This document shows positions 29,599-39,500 of a stretch of DNA of 64,000 nt, in pieces. This stretch comes from Phycisphaerae bacterium (GTDB lineage Bacteria; Chloroflexota; Anaerolineae; 4572-78; J111), in contig JANQQF010000189.1 of the NCBI GenBank assembly GCA_028285035.1, positions 62,001 through 126,000 of the forward strand, read 5' to 3'. A program made the translations under genes and the position numbers. The notes below the pieces were generated by a model that saw nothing but the letters and a program-made list of their open reading frames with translations, had not been told where the DNA came from and did no database searches. Position 1 is the stretch's first letter. Each line of letters starts with the position of its first letter.

Positions 29599-29832
29599 TG
29601 TAAGGGCGTAGGCAAGGTCAAAAATGTGACCGTTGAAATCCGGATGCCCAAAAACCTTGCCTCGCCCACAAAGGCGATGGATGCCGATTGCCCCCTAATC
29701 ATTCGTGGGCAACGACCCAATGTCTGTCCAATCAAGTCATCCGACCAACATAGCCCCAGACCATAGGCGAGGCAATCGGGGAGAAGGGGTGCTTGGCCAT
29801 TGAGTGGTCGGGCCGATTGTCTGCGCCCCTAC
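29599..29832. repeat. RAYT-associated repeat, copy 2
   Basis: Left end TGTAAGGGCGTAGGCAAGGT, right end ATTGTCTGCGCCCCTA, just beyond the transposase stop codon. Confidence 0.75.
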
Positions 29833-29837
29833 GATGG

Positions 29838-30374
29838 CTATTTGATATAATCCATTCTATTTAACAATTGGTCCAAATTATCTCGATCTTCGGCCCAACG
29901 TAACGGATTTTCTTGAATGTATCGCCGAATTGCATTTAACTCTGGTTCATTACGAATGATGCGTTCCCAGTAGCCACGTTGCCAAACCTTCATATCGGTT
30001 CCAATCAGCCGTCTCATCGCCTTAACCCGTTTGGAAACCAACATTTTGTAGTTGCCTAGAATCGCACCTATTGAGCCGGATTGTAACCTGTGAGGTTTGG
30101 TAGCTTTAGGGGGGTGGAACTTGGGGGGTCTCACGATTTCAATAATACCGTGAATATGATTTGGCATCACGATCCATTCGTCCAATGAGATATGTCGAGC
30201 GTGGGATTGTTTTGGAATATGTACCCAGGTATCTGTTGCGATTTTCTGAAGGATTGGATCAGCAAACAGGTATTCACGTTGATGGGTGCAAATTGTGACG
30301 AAATAAAACCCCACATTTCGATAATCCCAACGTTGCAATCGGATTGAGCGTCGGTTTGGTTGAGAACGTTTCAT
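29838..30374 (-). CDS. REP-associated tyrosine transposase (RAYT, Y1/HUH family)
   Basis: A 178-aa single-strand transposase. The HUH metal motif is M-P-N-H-I-H-G-I-I (residues ~68-76) and the catalytic Tyr lies in A-I-R-R-Y-I-Q-E-N-P-L-R-W near the C terminus, the RAYT signature. RAYTs recognise and move or maintain REP palindromes; here intact repeat copies flank the gene on both sides. The gene is complete, so it may be active. Confidence 0.9.
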   Translation of the reverse strand: MKRSQPNRRSIRLQRWDYRNVGFYFVTICTHQREYLFADPILQKIATDTWVHIPKQSHARHISLDEWIVMPNHIHGIIEIVRPPKFHPPKATKPHRLQSGSIGAILGNYKMLVSKRVKAMRRLIGTDMKVWQRGYWERIIRNEPELNAIRRYIQENPLRWAEDRDNLDQLLNRMDYIK

Positions 30375-30390
30375 AATTGATTATTGTATC

Positions 30391-30622
30391 GTAGGGGCGC
30401 AGGCAAGGTCAAAGATGCGACCGTTGAAATCCGAAAATGCACGACTTTGCCTCGTAAACGAGGCCCCTCGCCCACAAAGGCGATGGATGCCGATTGCCCC
30501 CCAATCACATGCGGGCGACGACCCAACATCCAACCATCACGGCCCCAGACTACGGGGGAGGCAATTGGAGCGAAAAGGTGTTTGGTCATTGAGCCGTCGG
30601 CCCGATTGCCTATGTCCCTACG
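30391..30622. repeat. RAYT-associated repeat, copy 3
   Basis: Left end GTAGGGGCGCAGGCAAGGTC and right end GATTGCCTATGTCCCTAC, on the other side of the transposase from copies 1 and 2. Confidence 0.75.
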
Positions 30623-30628
30623 CATTAA

Positions 30629-33600
30629 TTAATCTGTCACACCAAGCCACTCACTAACGACCTCCTCTAGATCAAGATTTTGCCCCTCGCTCCAAATTGT
30701 CTGATAAGTTTCTGTATCAAACTCAGCCTCACAGGCCGCTTGGAGTTGGGCCAGCGGTGTCCAGCAAGCGTGCCAGCCTGTGGGGCTGAGGGGGTGATGG
30801 GTGGACAAGGCTAGGAGTTGGAGGGCGCGCTCGGTTTGGCCTGTGGCGGCTGAAATGACAGCGGCAGCAGGCAGAAGCCAGGTTTGGCTAGCGATGGAGC
30901 CAAACTGATTGGTCTGGTTAAAGGCTTGCTGTAAATGATGATTAGCTTTGGCATAATTTTGTTGGTTACAATAACTCATCGTTAAACCCCAGTTCGCCAA
31001 AACAGAGTAGAGTGGATCCTGACTCAATGTTTCCAAACTTTGATGACCATACTGTTCGCTGGTCTGATTTTCTTGGCGCAGGGCAGTTAAAATGGAAAAA
31101 ATCGAGGTCATAAAGGCCAGTAGTTGTGGCTCAGTTGTCTCTAAAAATGTATTCCAGGCCTCCTCAAGTATCGTCTGAACTTTCACAAGCTCGCCATTGA
31201 GTAAATTGGTCAAGCTCAGTAACAGAGTCGAGATTGGCGTTAGAAAGAATTGATCTATGTCTTTTCCTACGCTTAAAATTTCTCTGCATTTTGCCTCCGC
31301 CTCTTGATAATCTCCACCTATGAATGAAAGTTCAGCAACATTATGTAAGGCGATGCTAATATCCAATGGGGCGCCAGCTCGCTGAGCCATTTCGAGGACA
31401 TTATAGCAGGCCTCCAAGGTCGCTTCACGATCCTCCGTTTGGCTTTTCACCACAGAGATTGCTGCTAAACATCGAGAGGCATAAAGAAAATCTTCTTGAT
31501 CAAGAAATTGAGCCAATGCTTTCTCTGCAAAAACCTGACACTTCGCTAAATCCTGCGTTAATCTAACGTAATAGTGGGCCATAACAAGATTGTGTAAAGC
31601 CTGTTCGGCTTCCGCTTGGTGCAGCTTGATAATGGACTGGCAGGTGTCAAGATCATCTAGTAAATTATCTGAAAGCAGGTTATGAGCACGCATAAAGCTT
31701 AGATGAAGAAGGAATCTGGCCCAAGATAAATCAGCGTTGTCATTTGCGACCGAGGCTAATTTTTGTTTTGCACTCGAGAGTAGTTCGATAATCGGCAGAT
31801 ATTGCCCGGATGTACTCGAATATAGCTGGAAGGCCTCAGCTACGTGGCCGATTGCGTTTATATTTTTTTCGGCGATCCTCCATTCCCAGGCCAACCGGAT
31901 ATTTTCAAAATCAGCCTTGATCAGGCGTGTTGCCTTGCCTTGACCCGGCCCTTTAAGATCAGGCTTACGATTGGCCATAAACTCAAGAAAATAGCTGCTG
32001 TGTTTCTGGGACACACGTTGCTCTAAGCCAGCCGCTTCTAATTTTTCATAGCCATATTGCCTCAACAGTTCGTGGACCTCATACCGATCCATTTGATTGC
32101 GGATGATAAATGATTTGTTAAGGAGCAGCCGCAACTCACGTAATCCCGCTCCGGCGATCTGTTCAGCGGCTTCCCGAGTAAATCCGCCTTTGAAGATGGA
32201 CAACTTCATAAATGTCTGTTGCACTTCGCTGGGGAGCCGTTGCCAGGAGGTGTTAAAGACGGCCCCCATACTCCGTTGCCGATCTGGCATGTCGCGCATC
32301 TCCGTTTCAAGAAAATCCAGGCTGCGCATGATTTCGGCTCGGATCTCGGCCAATGACAACATCTCCAACCAGCCAGTGGCCAAAACAATCGCCAATGGCA
32401 TCCCTTGCACCAAGTGACACAACTGAATCGCTTCCTGCAGGTTTTTCTCATCAAACACAAAGTCGGGCTGGATCAAACGAGCTTGTTGTTTTAGTAGGTT
32501 GAGGGCGCTGTAGGTTTCTGGCGCGTCCCTAAACAGTATGCCTGTTTCCAAATCAGGATAGGTCATCCCCCCGATGATAAGCATTGTTTCGCCCCGTAGA
32601 TTGAGCCGCTCGCGGGATGTGGCGAGTATCTTGACCTGCGGGGCCGCCTCAAGAATGTCGGCTACTAAGTCGGCCCCATCCAGCAAATGCTCAAAATTAT
32701 CCAGCACAAGCAGAAGTTGGCGAGAAATCAAATAATCGATGAGCTGTTGCTTAAGCTGGTCTGGATTAAAAAATTGAATCTGTAGGGTTTCGATGATGGC
32801 TGGGACAATATGATCGGTTGAATTGAGCGGGGCTAGGGGAATGAAGTGAACACCGTGTTGGAAATTGTCTTGGTTAGCCTCAGCAGCAGCCAAGGCCAAA
32901 CGCGTCTTACCCATCCCCCCCGGCCCGACCAATGTTACCAACCGCCGCGCTGGATCGGCCAGAAACTGACCAACATCAGCCAAATCTTGGGCGCGGTCAA
33001 TGAAGGGAGTCGGTTGGGCGGGGAGATGGTGGCTTGGCTTTTTGGTCGAGGGGAGCCGTGATTGGGGGGTGGCTGTATCCTGTGACTCTCTTTCTTTAAA
33101 ACTACTTGGTTCTAGAACACGATTGCTTTTGATGGCCTCGTACAAAGTCGCCGTCTCGGTTGAGGGCGATACCCCAAACTCAGCCTCAAGCTGTTTAGCA
33201 AAAAGCTCATGCTGCCACAAAGCAGCTTCGGTATCACCGCTGTAGTAGTAGATTTTCATCAGCAGTTGCTGGGCTGGCTCGTGTAGAGGGTCAAGGCTAA
33301 CCCAACGGTGGGCGTAGGGTAGGGCTGCCTCGTAATCCTGCCAAACGCAATGCCCCCAGGTCAGTCGTTCTAAGACAGGGATCAGGCTTTGCCGTAATGT
33401 CTTTGCCTGAAAAAATTGCCATTCAGCAAAGTCTGGCGTGCCACGTAGTGTGAACCCGTGCAAGAAATCGGCTTGATACAAGTCTACAGCCTCTCGCAAA
33501 TGAGGTAGACAGGTTTGGCATAGTTGCTCGGTGGTGTGGTCAGAACAGTTGGCGTTGGCTAGAGCCATTTGGTAGTGAGCTACATCTGACCACAATTCGT

Positions 33601-33880
33601 GTTCCTCTTGTGATAAAAGGATGTGGTCGCTTTCGGCACGAAGCAACGCTGGCCCCAGCACTTTGTACAAATCCGCCAAAACCCGCCTCAAACTACTGCG
33701 GGCCTGTCGCTGGGCCGCCTCGGGCCACAGCAAAGTCGCTAACGTATCCCGATGCTGTGGCTGATTGGCTATTGCCAGGTAGCTTAGTAAGGCCAGCCCT
33801 TTCCGGCGACCAATCGCAATCGGCTCATCGTTTTGCACCAGCCGAGGAGCGCCGAATAGATAGAGCTTCAAATCAGTCAT
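30629..33880 (-). CDS. SARP-type regulator (BTAD, NB-ARC, TPR), first paralogue
   Basis: A 1083-aa transcription factor of the Streptomyces antibiotic regulatory protein class. The ATG at 33880 fits the start L-K-L-Y-L-F-G-A-P-R-L. Order: winged-helix DNA-binding domain (~1-90), bacterial transcriptional activator domain (~95-245), P-loop ATPase (G-P-G-G-M-G-K-T-R at ~317, L-L-V-L-D-N-F-E-H at ~388), then TPR-like helices. It is divergent from the first repeat-peptide gene and closely similar to the regulator at 36503-39751. SARPs bind short direct repeats just upstream of the -10 box; five such sites occur in this locus, making it a probable activator of the peptide locus. Signal unknown. 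Confidence 0.9.
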   Translation of the reverse strand: MTDLKLYLFGAPRLVQNDEPIAIGRRKGLALLSYLAIANQPQHRDTLATLLWPEAAQRQARSSLRRVLADLYKVLGPALLRAESDHILLSQEEHELWSDVAHYQMALANANCSDHTTEQLCQTCLPHLREAVDLYQADFLHGFTLRGTPDFAEWQFFQAKTLRQSLIPVLERLTWGHCVWQDYEAALPYAHRWVSLDPLHEPAQQLLMKIYYYSGDTEAALWQHELFAKQLEAEFGVSPSTETATLYEAIKSNRVLEPSSFKERESQDTATPQSRLPSTKKPSHHLPAQPTPFIDRAQDLADVGQFLADPARRLVTLVGPGGMGKTRLALAAAEANQDNFQHGVHFIPLAPLNSTDHIVPAIIETLQIQFFNPDQLKQQLIDYLISRQLLLVLDNFEHLLDGADLVADILEAAPQVKILATSRERLNLRGETMLIIGGMTYPDLETGILFRDAPETYSALNLLKQQARLIQPDFVFDEKNLQEAIQLCHLVQGMPLAIVLATGWLEMLSLAEIRAEIMRSLDFLETEMRDMPDRQRSMGAVFNTSWQRLPSEVQQTFMKLSIFKGGFTREAAEQIAGAGLRELRLLLNKSFIIRNQMDRYEVHELLRQYGYEKLEAAGLEQRVSQKHSSYFLEFMANRKPDLKGPGQGKATRLIKADFENIRLAWEWRIAEKNINAIGHVAEAFQLYSSTSGQYLPIIELLSSAKQKLASVANDNADLSWARFLLHLSFMRAHNLLSDNLLDDLDTCQSIIKLHQAEAEQALHNLVMAHYYVRLTQDLAKCQVFAEKALAQFLDQEDFLYASRCLAAISVVKSQTEDREATLEACYNVLEMAQRAGAPLDISIALHNVAELSFIGGDYQEAEAKCREILSVGKDIDQFFLTPISTLLLSLTNLLNGELVKVQTILEEAWNTFLETTEPQLLAFMTSIFSILTALRQENQTSEQYGHQSLETLSQDPLYSVLANWGLTMSYCNQQNYAKANHHLQQAFNQTNQFGSIASQTWLLPAAAVISAATGQTERALQLLALSTHHPLSPTGWHACWTPLAQLQAACEAEFDTETYQTIWSEGQNLDLEEVVSEWLGVTD

Positions 33881-34128
33881 CAACGTCTGTCTCCACAATC
33901 TCCGTCTCAATTATAACTGCTGACCCGGACATGGAAAACTAAACAAGATGATTTGTTCATATGAGAGACTTGATGGGAAACAGGCTGCCAAAGAGACGGG
34001 TTTCTTGATACGTGATACGAATTCAAGTCATTACAAAACACGCATCACGCATTACGTCGCCTCAACTTTGAACAAATGTGGCTCATTTAACCGCTTGTCA
34101 TAGCCGATGCACACCCCTCATTTATTTT
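33881..34128. other. Divergent promoter region
   Basis: Non-coding space between the SARP gene and the first peptide gene. Short CGTGATAC/CGCATCACGC-type repeats occur around 34010-34060. No gene recognised; the SARP gene's own promoter must lie here. Confidence 0.4.
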
Positions 34129-34172
34129 GTCACACATTTTGTCACGCGTTTGACACGAGATTGCCATAAAGT
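34129..34172 (+). promoter_or_regulatory. SARP-type operator/promoter, site 1 (repeat-peptide gene A)
   Basis: Direct repeats GTCAC (34129), GTCAC (34141) and GACAC (34152), then -10 hexamer TAAAGT (34167-34172). Spacing +0/+12/+23/+38 is the same as at the four other sites. Confidence 0.75.
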
Positions 34173-34235
34173 GGGGGCAGATGACAGTTGAGGCATCTGA
34201 GCAAACAAAATTTATTCAATATAAGGAGACAAACT

Positions 34236-34628
34236 ATGAAACTTAAAACAACCGTTAAAGCAGGTGGTATGCGGCTCCAACACAATGAAACGTTGGTGCA
34301 AGGCAAAGGCTTGAAGGTTAAGACACAGGTCAAGGCTGGCCATTTAGCTCTCAATCATAATGAGACGCTAGCCCAGGTAAAAGGGATGAGGGTAAAAACG
34401 AGCGTTAAAGCAGGAGGAATGAAAACCCAGCACAATGAAACGCTGGCTCAAGTCAAGGGGCTGAAGGTGAAAACCAATGTCAAGGCGGGTGGGGTAAATC
34501 ATATTTCGCTCAATCACAATGAAACGCTGATGCAAGCTAAATCATTGAATGTAAAAACAAACGTCAAGGCGGGTCGAATTATCTTGAACCATAATGAAAC
34601 GTTGGTCCGAGAGCTAGTAAAACGATAA
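34236..34628 (+). CDS. Repeat peptide A: five K-A-G/H-N-E-T-L units, candidate multi-core precursor
   Basis: A 130-aa protein made almost wholly of five ~25-residue units with the form L-K-V-K-T-x-V-K-A-G-x4-(N/Q)-H-N-E-T-L-x-Q. The ATG at 34236 is set by AAGGAG (34223-34228); an upstream in-frame ATG lies beyond the operator's -10 box. There is no signal peptide, and units are joined by short Q-V-K-G or Q-G-K-G linkers. I know no function for this repeat. Its neighbours (radical-SAM RiPP enzyme, C39-peptidase exporter) suggest a modified and exported multi-core peptide; each unit's A-G could serve as a cleavage point, but this is inference. A structural or metal-binding repeat protein is the alternative. 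It is lysine-rich and strongly basic. Confidence 0.75.
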   Translation: MKLKTTVKAGGMRLQHNETLVQGKGLKVKTQVKAGHLALNHNETLAQVKGMRVKTSVKAGGMKTQHNETLAQVKGLKVKTNVKAGGVNHISLNHNETLMQAKSLNVKTNVKAGRIILNHNETLVRELVKR

Positions 34629-34640
34629 GACAGTAGATCA

Positions 34641-34671
34641 TTGAAGGGTGAAACCTAGCTTTCACCCTTCA
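34641..34671 (+). terminator. Hairpin after repeat-peptide gene A (possible attenuator)
   Basis: TGAAGGGTGAAA and TTTCACCCTTCA pair perfectly (12 bp) around CCTAGC. No T run follows, so partial read-through into the methyltransferase gene is likely. Confidence 0.6.
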
Positions 34672-34706
34672 TCTTAGTCACGTTTAGTTACATAGGAGAC
34701 GTAACA

Positions 34707-36017
34707 GTGAAACTCCAAACACACTTCAAAGCCGGTGGTCACAAAATGAATCATAATGAAGTCATAATCTGCCAGCCTACTAAAGGACTGACAGTTCAAA
34801 CAAATATCAAAGCGGGTGAGCAAAAGATGAATCACAATGAAATGTTGAGTCGGTCTAAAGGAGTGAAGGTGAAAACCAAGATTAGAGCTGGCGGTCATAA
34901 GCTGAATCATAACGAAACATTCACCCAGGCTGAAGTTAGGGCGACACCAGCCGATACCTTTGCTGTGCCAAACCTAAACCTCAATCAACTACGTCAGGCC
35001 ATTCAAAGCGAATATCAGGTAGTGGCGGAAAATCCCACCCACGGCTTTCACTTTCACACCGGACGCCCTTTGAGCCAAATTCTGGGATATGAAGACCATT
35101 GGCTGGAAGGTATTCCCGAAAGCTCAATCGAGTCCTTTGCGGGGACGGGTAACCCTTTTAGTCTGGGGGAACCGCAACCGGGTGAGCGGGTGGTCGATGT
35201 GGGCTGCGGTGCTGGGATTGATAGCCTGATTGCGAGCAAGATGGTTGGCCCAGAGGGGCAGGTTATTGGGGTGGATATGACCTCGGCGATGCTGAATAAA
35301 GCTCAACAGGCAGGTGATGACGCTGGTTTCGATCGGGTTGAATTTCGGCAAGGCTTTGGCGAAGCCCTACCTGTGCCGGATGGTTGGGCTGATGTGGTTA
35401 TCTCCAACGGGGTGCTCAACCTCTTTCCTGATAAATCAAAGGCGTTGGCCGAGATGGTGCGAGTCCTCAAACCAGGGGGACGCCTGCAAATCGCTGATAT
35501 CTTGGTGGAGAAGCCCGTGCCGCATGGCGCTAAGGAGAATATCGATCTCTGGACTGGCTGAATTGCCGGCGCTCTGCTGGATGCAGAGTTAGAGATGGTT
35601 GTGCGAATGGCTGGGTTTGTTGATTTTGCTATCACCTGGCGAAAGGATGTCTTTGCTGGGGCACCACAGGAAGGCAGTGCCGCCAGCTTTGGTACCAAAG
35701 GGATCAATTTCCGAGCGCGAAAGGCTTGGGATGAAACGGAATGGTGGGAGTCAATGACTGGATTGGCGTGTGAATTACCCATTCAATACAGCTCGATATT
35801 TGAGGCTGATGCCTTTTATGATGCGGGTGATAAGGGGTGTGCCGAAGGCCCGATCCAGGAAATCGCCGCTTTGATGCGTCAACTTGAGTCGGGGCAGACG
35901 CTTGAAATCCGAGCGACCGATCCCACGGTTCGAATTGATCTTCCAGCCTGGGTCCGCTTAAGTGGATACGAGATTCTGGAGCAGCAGGCTGATCGCTATC
36001 TGCTCAAACGAAAGTAG
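34707..36017 (+). CDS. Selenocysteine-containing ArsM-like methyltransferase with N-terminal peptide repeats and C-terminal TusA-like domain
   Basis: A 436-aa reading frame with one in-frame TGA (35559-35561, residue 285). The GTG at 34707 follows GGAGAC. Residues 1 to ~75 hold three repeat-peptide units (H-F-K-A-G-G-H-K-M-N-H-N-E, I-K-A-G-E-Q-K-M-N-H-N-E, I-R-A-G-G-H-K-L-N-H-N-E-T). Residues ~95-320 form a UbiE/ArsM-type SAM methyltransferase with V-D-V-G-C-G-A-G-I-D and V-L-K-P-G-G-R. The TGA falls in W-T-G-U-I-A-G-A-L, where ArsM-like enzymes have the thiol-ligand Cys. Residues ~365-436 look TusA-like, with G-C-A-E-G-P instead of the usual C-P-x-P. The frame and protein similarity continue unbroken after the TGA and a SECIS-like hairpin follows. 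Arsenic or sulfur/selenium methylation, or methylation of the attached peptide, are possible roles. A recent nonsense mutation is the alternative. Confidence 0.8.
35562..35588 (+). promoter_or_regulatory. Candidate bacterial SECIS element in the methyltransferase gene
   Basis: Perfect stem CTCTGC (35572-35577) / GCAGAG (35583-35588) with loop TGGAT; the loop begins 17 nt after the TGA and has G at position 2. This fits the known bacterial SECIS rule (loop about 16-37 nt from UGA, G in the first two loop bases). Confidence 0.75.
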
Positions 36018-36048
36018 TTAATTCAATTCACGAATAGGAGAATAAAAA

Positions 36049-36408
36049 ATGAAACACATTATGGTACACAACACCCATGGGAAAGATGATGTCGAACGCG
36101 CTTCATTGGCCTTTGTGGTGGCTAACGTTGCCCGCAGCGCTGAGCAGCAGGCTACGGTCTTACTCACGATTGATGGCGTATGGTTGGCAAAAGAAGGCTA
36201 CACCGACGGTTTGCAGGCCGATGGGTTTGCCCCACTTGGTGAGCTGATTCAGCAATTTGTAGATGCAGGCGGTCGAGTCTGGGTGTGCGGGGCCTGCGCC
36301 AAACCCCGTGGCATTGGAGCGGATGCTCTACGACCTGGGGCCGAAATCGTTGGGGCTGCTGCTGCGGTCGAGGCACTGGTGAATGGGGCGGCGACACTGG
36401 ATTTCTAA
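36049..36408 (+). CDS. DsrE-like small sulfur-relay/thiol protein
   Basis: A 119-aa DsrE/DsrF-like fold protein. The N-terminal strand I-M-V-H-N-T-H-G-K-D-D-V-E-R-A and the A-x-F-V-x-A-N-V-A region are family-like, and the redox motif V-C-G-A-C-A-K-P-R-G-I is at residues ~77-87, giving C-x-x-C. DsrE proteins commonly pair with TusA domains in sulfur transfer, and the preceding gene ends in a TusA-like domain, so the two probably act together. AATAGGAG precedes the ATG; the gap to the methyltransferase is 31 nt. Confidence 0.8.
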   Translation: MKHIMVHNTHGKDDVERASLAFVVANVARSAEQQATVLLTIDGVWLAKEGYTDGLQADGFAPLGELIQQFVDAGGRVWVCGACAKPRGIGADALRPGAEIVGAAAAVEALVNGAATLDF

Positions 36409-36452
36409 AAGGCTGTTTGAAAACAACTTCTAAAACAGAATTGATCTCTCTT

Positions 36453-36486
36453 CCCCTGCGGCAAGGTCGCCGTGGGGGATTTTTGT
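36453..36486. terminator. Terminator between convergent genes
   Basis: TCCCCTGCGGC pairs imperfectly with GCCGTGGGGGA around AAGGTC, followed by TTTTTG on the plus strand. Confidence 0.7.
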
Positions 36487-36502
36487 TTGTAGGTGGGCTG
36501 GC

Positions 36503-39500
36503 TCAGGTCGTCCCATCTAGCCACTCAGCAACGACCGTCTCCAAATCAAGATTTTGCCCACGCGTCCAAATGGCTTGATAGGTCTCTGCATCAAACTCGG
36601 CTTCACACGCTGTTTGGAGTTGGCCCAATGGTTCCCAACAAGCATGCCATCCGGTCGGGCTGAGGGGGTGGTGGCTGGCTAGAGCTAGTAGTTCAAGGGA
36701 TTGTTCGGTCTGGCCTTCATTTGCCAAAGTAACCGCCGCAATCGGCAATAACCAAGTTTGCATTGCGATGGAGGCGGAATCAGCCGCTTGTTGTAGTCCA
36801 GCCTTGAGATATTCTCTTGCGGCGGGGTAATCCTGCTGGTTGCAACAGCTCAAGGCCGCCCCCCAATTCCCAAGGATAATGAAGAAGGAGTCTTTCACCT
36901 CAGTCGCCAAACTTTGTTGCCCATAGTCACGTCCGGTTTGGGAGTCACCATTCAAGGCCGACCAAACGCTGAGGCACGCGCTCACAAAGGCGAGGAGGTA
37001 GGACACGTGGTTGTCCGCATAGAGCTGCCAGCCTTTTTCCAAGCCTGGATAAGCGGCCGATAAATCACCCCGCAGGATGTAGTCAAGACTCAGTAAGATG
37101 TCGGTGAAATCAGCCATAATCGCCTGGTCGACAGCATCAGTTAGACTAAAAATTTCCTGACAGGATGGTTTAATTTCATCATACTGCCCTAAGGCAAACA
37201 AGACCTCGGTTAAATTGTAAAGAAGCATAGCTGTATCCAAGGTCGAGTTGATTTGTCGGGATAAAACCAACCCTTGCCGTAAATGTGCCTCCCGCTGTTT
37301 GATATTCGAGTAGGTACTATGATATTGGGCTAACAGGCTGAGGGTACGGATCATATAAAATCGATCATCCAGGGGCTGCAATTTATCCAAGGCCTTTTCG
37401 GCTAGCTCTACGGCTCGGCCCAAATCATTATCGAACGCATAGAAATAGTAGCCAAGGACTACGGTACAGAGGGCAATCTCAAACTCATTGTGATGGGTTT
37501 GGGCCACGGTCAAACAGGTCTCAATGTCTGATTTTAAGTGATCTACTTCAAGATGGGTGAAGGCCCGCATGAAACACAACCGAATGAGAATCTTCGTAAA
37601 GGCTTGGCTCGGTACCTGATCGCCTGTTGGGGCCAAGGCTTGATGCGCTTGATTAAATAGTTCGATACCAGCGCGAAGGTTGCCCAAAGTGGCGAAGTAA
37701 ATATGTAATCCTTCGGCTGCCTCAATAATCCCAGCTTCATTCTTATGAGCCAAGGCCCAGCGCCACGCCGAGCGAATATTCTCAAGATCAGCCTTGATGG
37801 CCTGTGCGCCTGCCGCCTGGGCTCGACCTCTGAGATCAAGCTCCCGTTCAGCCATAAAGTGCATGAAGTAGGCACTATGTTTTTGCCGTAGTTCCTGTTC
37901 CTGCCCAGCTACAGTCAATTTTTCGTATCCATATTGACCCAGTAACTCATGAATTTCATAGCGATTTGCTTGATTATGAGTGATAAATGATTTGTTGAGC
38001 AGTAGTCGTAAGGTCCGTAAACCCGCGCCAGCAACAGACTCAGCGGCGTCACGGGTGAAGCCTCCTTTGAAAACCGATAGCTTCATGAAAATCTGCTGGG
38101 CCTCATCAGGCAGGCGCTGCCAAGAGGTGTTAAAGACAGCTCGCATACTGCGCTGACGGTCCGGCACATCACGCATTTCAGTTTCGAGGAAATCAAGACT
38201 GCGGGTGATCTCAGCTCGGATTTCGGCCAATGACAACAACTCTAGCCAACTTGTTGCCAAGACAATGGCCAAGGGAATGCCCCGCACCAGATGGCACAGT
38301 TGGATGGCCTCAGCCATTTCCGCCTGATCAAGGGTGAAATCAGGCTGGATGAGATGAGCCTGTTGTTGTAAGAGCCTGATGGCGCTATATGACTCTGGGG
38401 GATCGCCGTTTGATGAGGCTTGTAAATCGGGATAGGACATGCCCTCAACGCCGAAAATCGTTTCACTTCGCAAGTTGAGGCGCTCTCGTGAGGTGGCTAA
38501 CACTTTGACCTGGGGGGCAGCCTCTAAAACTTCAACCACTAATTCAACTCCATCTAGGATGTGCTCAAAATTGTCCATTATCAGCAAGAGCTGTCGTGTG
38601 GCTAAGTAATCCAACAGTTGTGTTTTGGGCTGATCTGGATTGAAGGACTTGATTTCCAAGGTTTCAATAATTGCCGACGCGATGTGGTCAGCGGAATTTA
38701 ATGGCGCTAACGGAACAAAGTGGACCCCGTTGGGGAAGGCACCCTTGTTGGCCTCAGCGGCGGCTAATGCCAGTCGCGTCTTGCCCATACCACCAGGGCC
38801 GACCAGCGTCACGAGCCGTCGGTCTGCATCGGTCAAAAATTGACCAATTGTGCCCAAATCCTTGGTGCGTTCAACAAAAGGGGTGGGCTGAGCGGGTAGA
38901 TGGTGGGTTGCTGTTTTGGCTGGGGGATTGGTGGGTGGGGGATCAGGTGTCTTGGCAACGTGTCGCTGAATGTAGCGACTAGGCTCTAGCAAACGATTGG
39001 CCTTGATAGCTTCATACAATGTCGCGGTTTCATCAGAGGGGGGAACCCCAAACTCATCCTCCAGGTGCTGAGAGAATAACTCATACTGCCGTAGGGCAGC
39101 CGTGGCTTGATCATTGTAATAGTAGATCTTCATCAGGACCTGTTGCGCTGGTTCGTGGAGGGGATCAAGGCTGACCCAACGTTGGGCGTAGGGTAGGGCC
39201 GTGTCGTAGTCCTCCCAAGTGGCGTATCCCCAGGCCAGCCGTTCCAAAGCGGTGGTCAAACTTTGGCGTAACGACTCAGCTTGAAAAAATTGCCAATCGT
39301 CAAAGTTTGGCGCATCACGCAGGGTAAAGCCTGCCAGAAAATCAGCCTGATACAGGGCAACAGCCTCTTGCAGATGGGGGGCACAGACGTGGCACACCTG
39401 CTCGGGGGCGTGATCAGCGCAGTTGGCTTGGTCTAGACAGGTTTGAAAATGGACCGCATCCGACCACAAACTGCCATCTTGGGCTAAATCAACTTGATCT

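Noticed and set aside
29301..29766. Plus-strand frames of 80-100 codons in the repeat region
   Set aside because: They lie entirely within the RAYT-associated repeats and follow their sequence, with no start signals.
35559..35561. Simple nonsense mutation making the methyltransferase a pseudogene
   Set aside because: The frame, the family similarity and the C-terminal domain are intact after the TGA, the TGA sits at a conserved Cys column, and a SECIS-like hairpin follows; the AhpD-like gene shows the same pattern.
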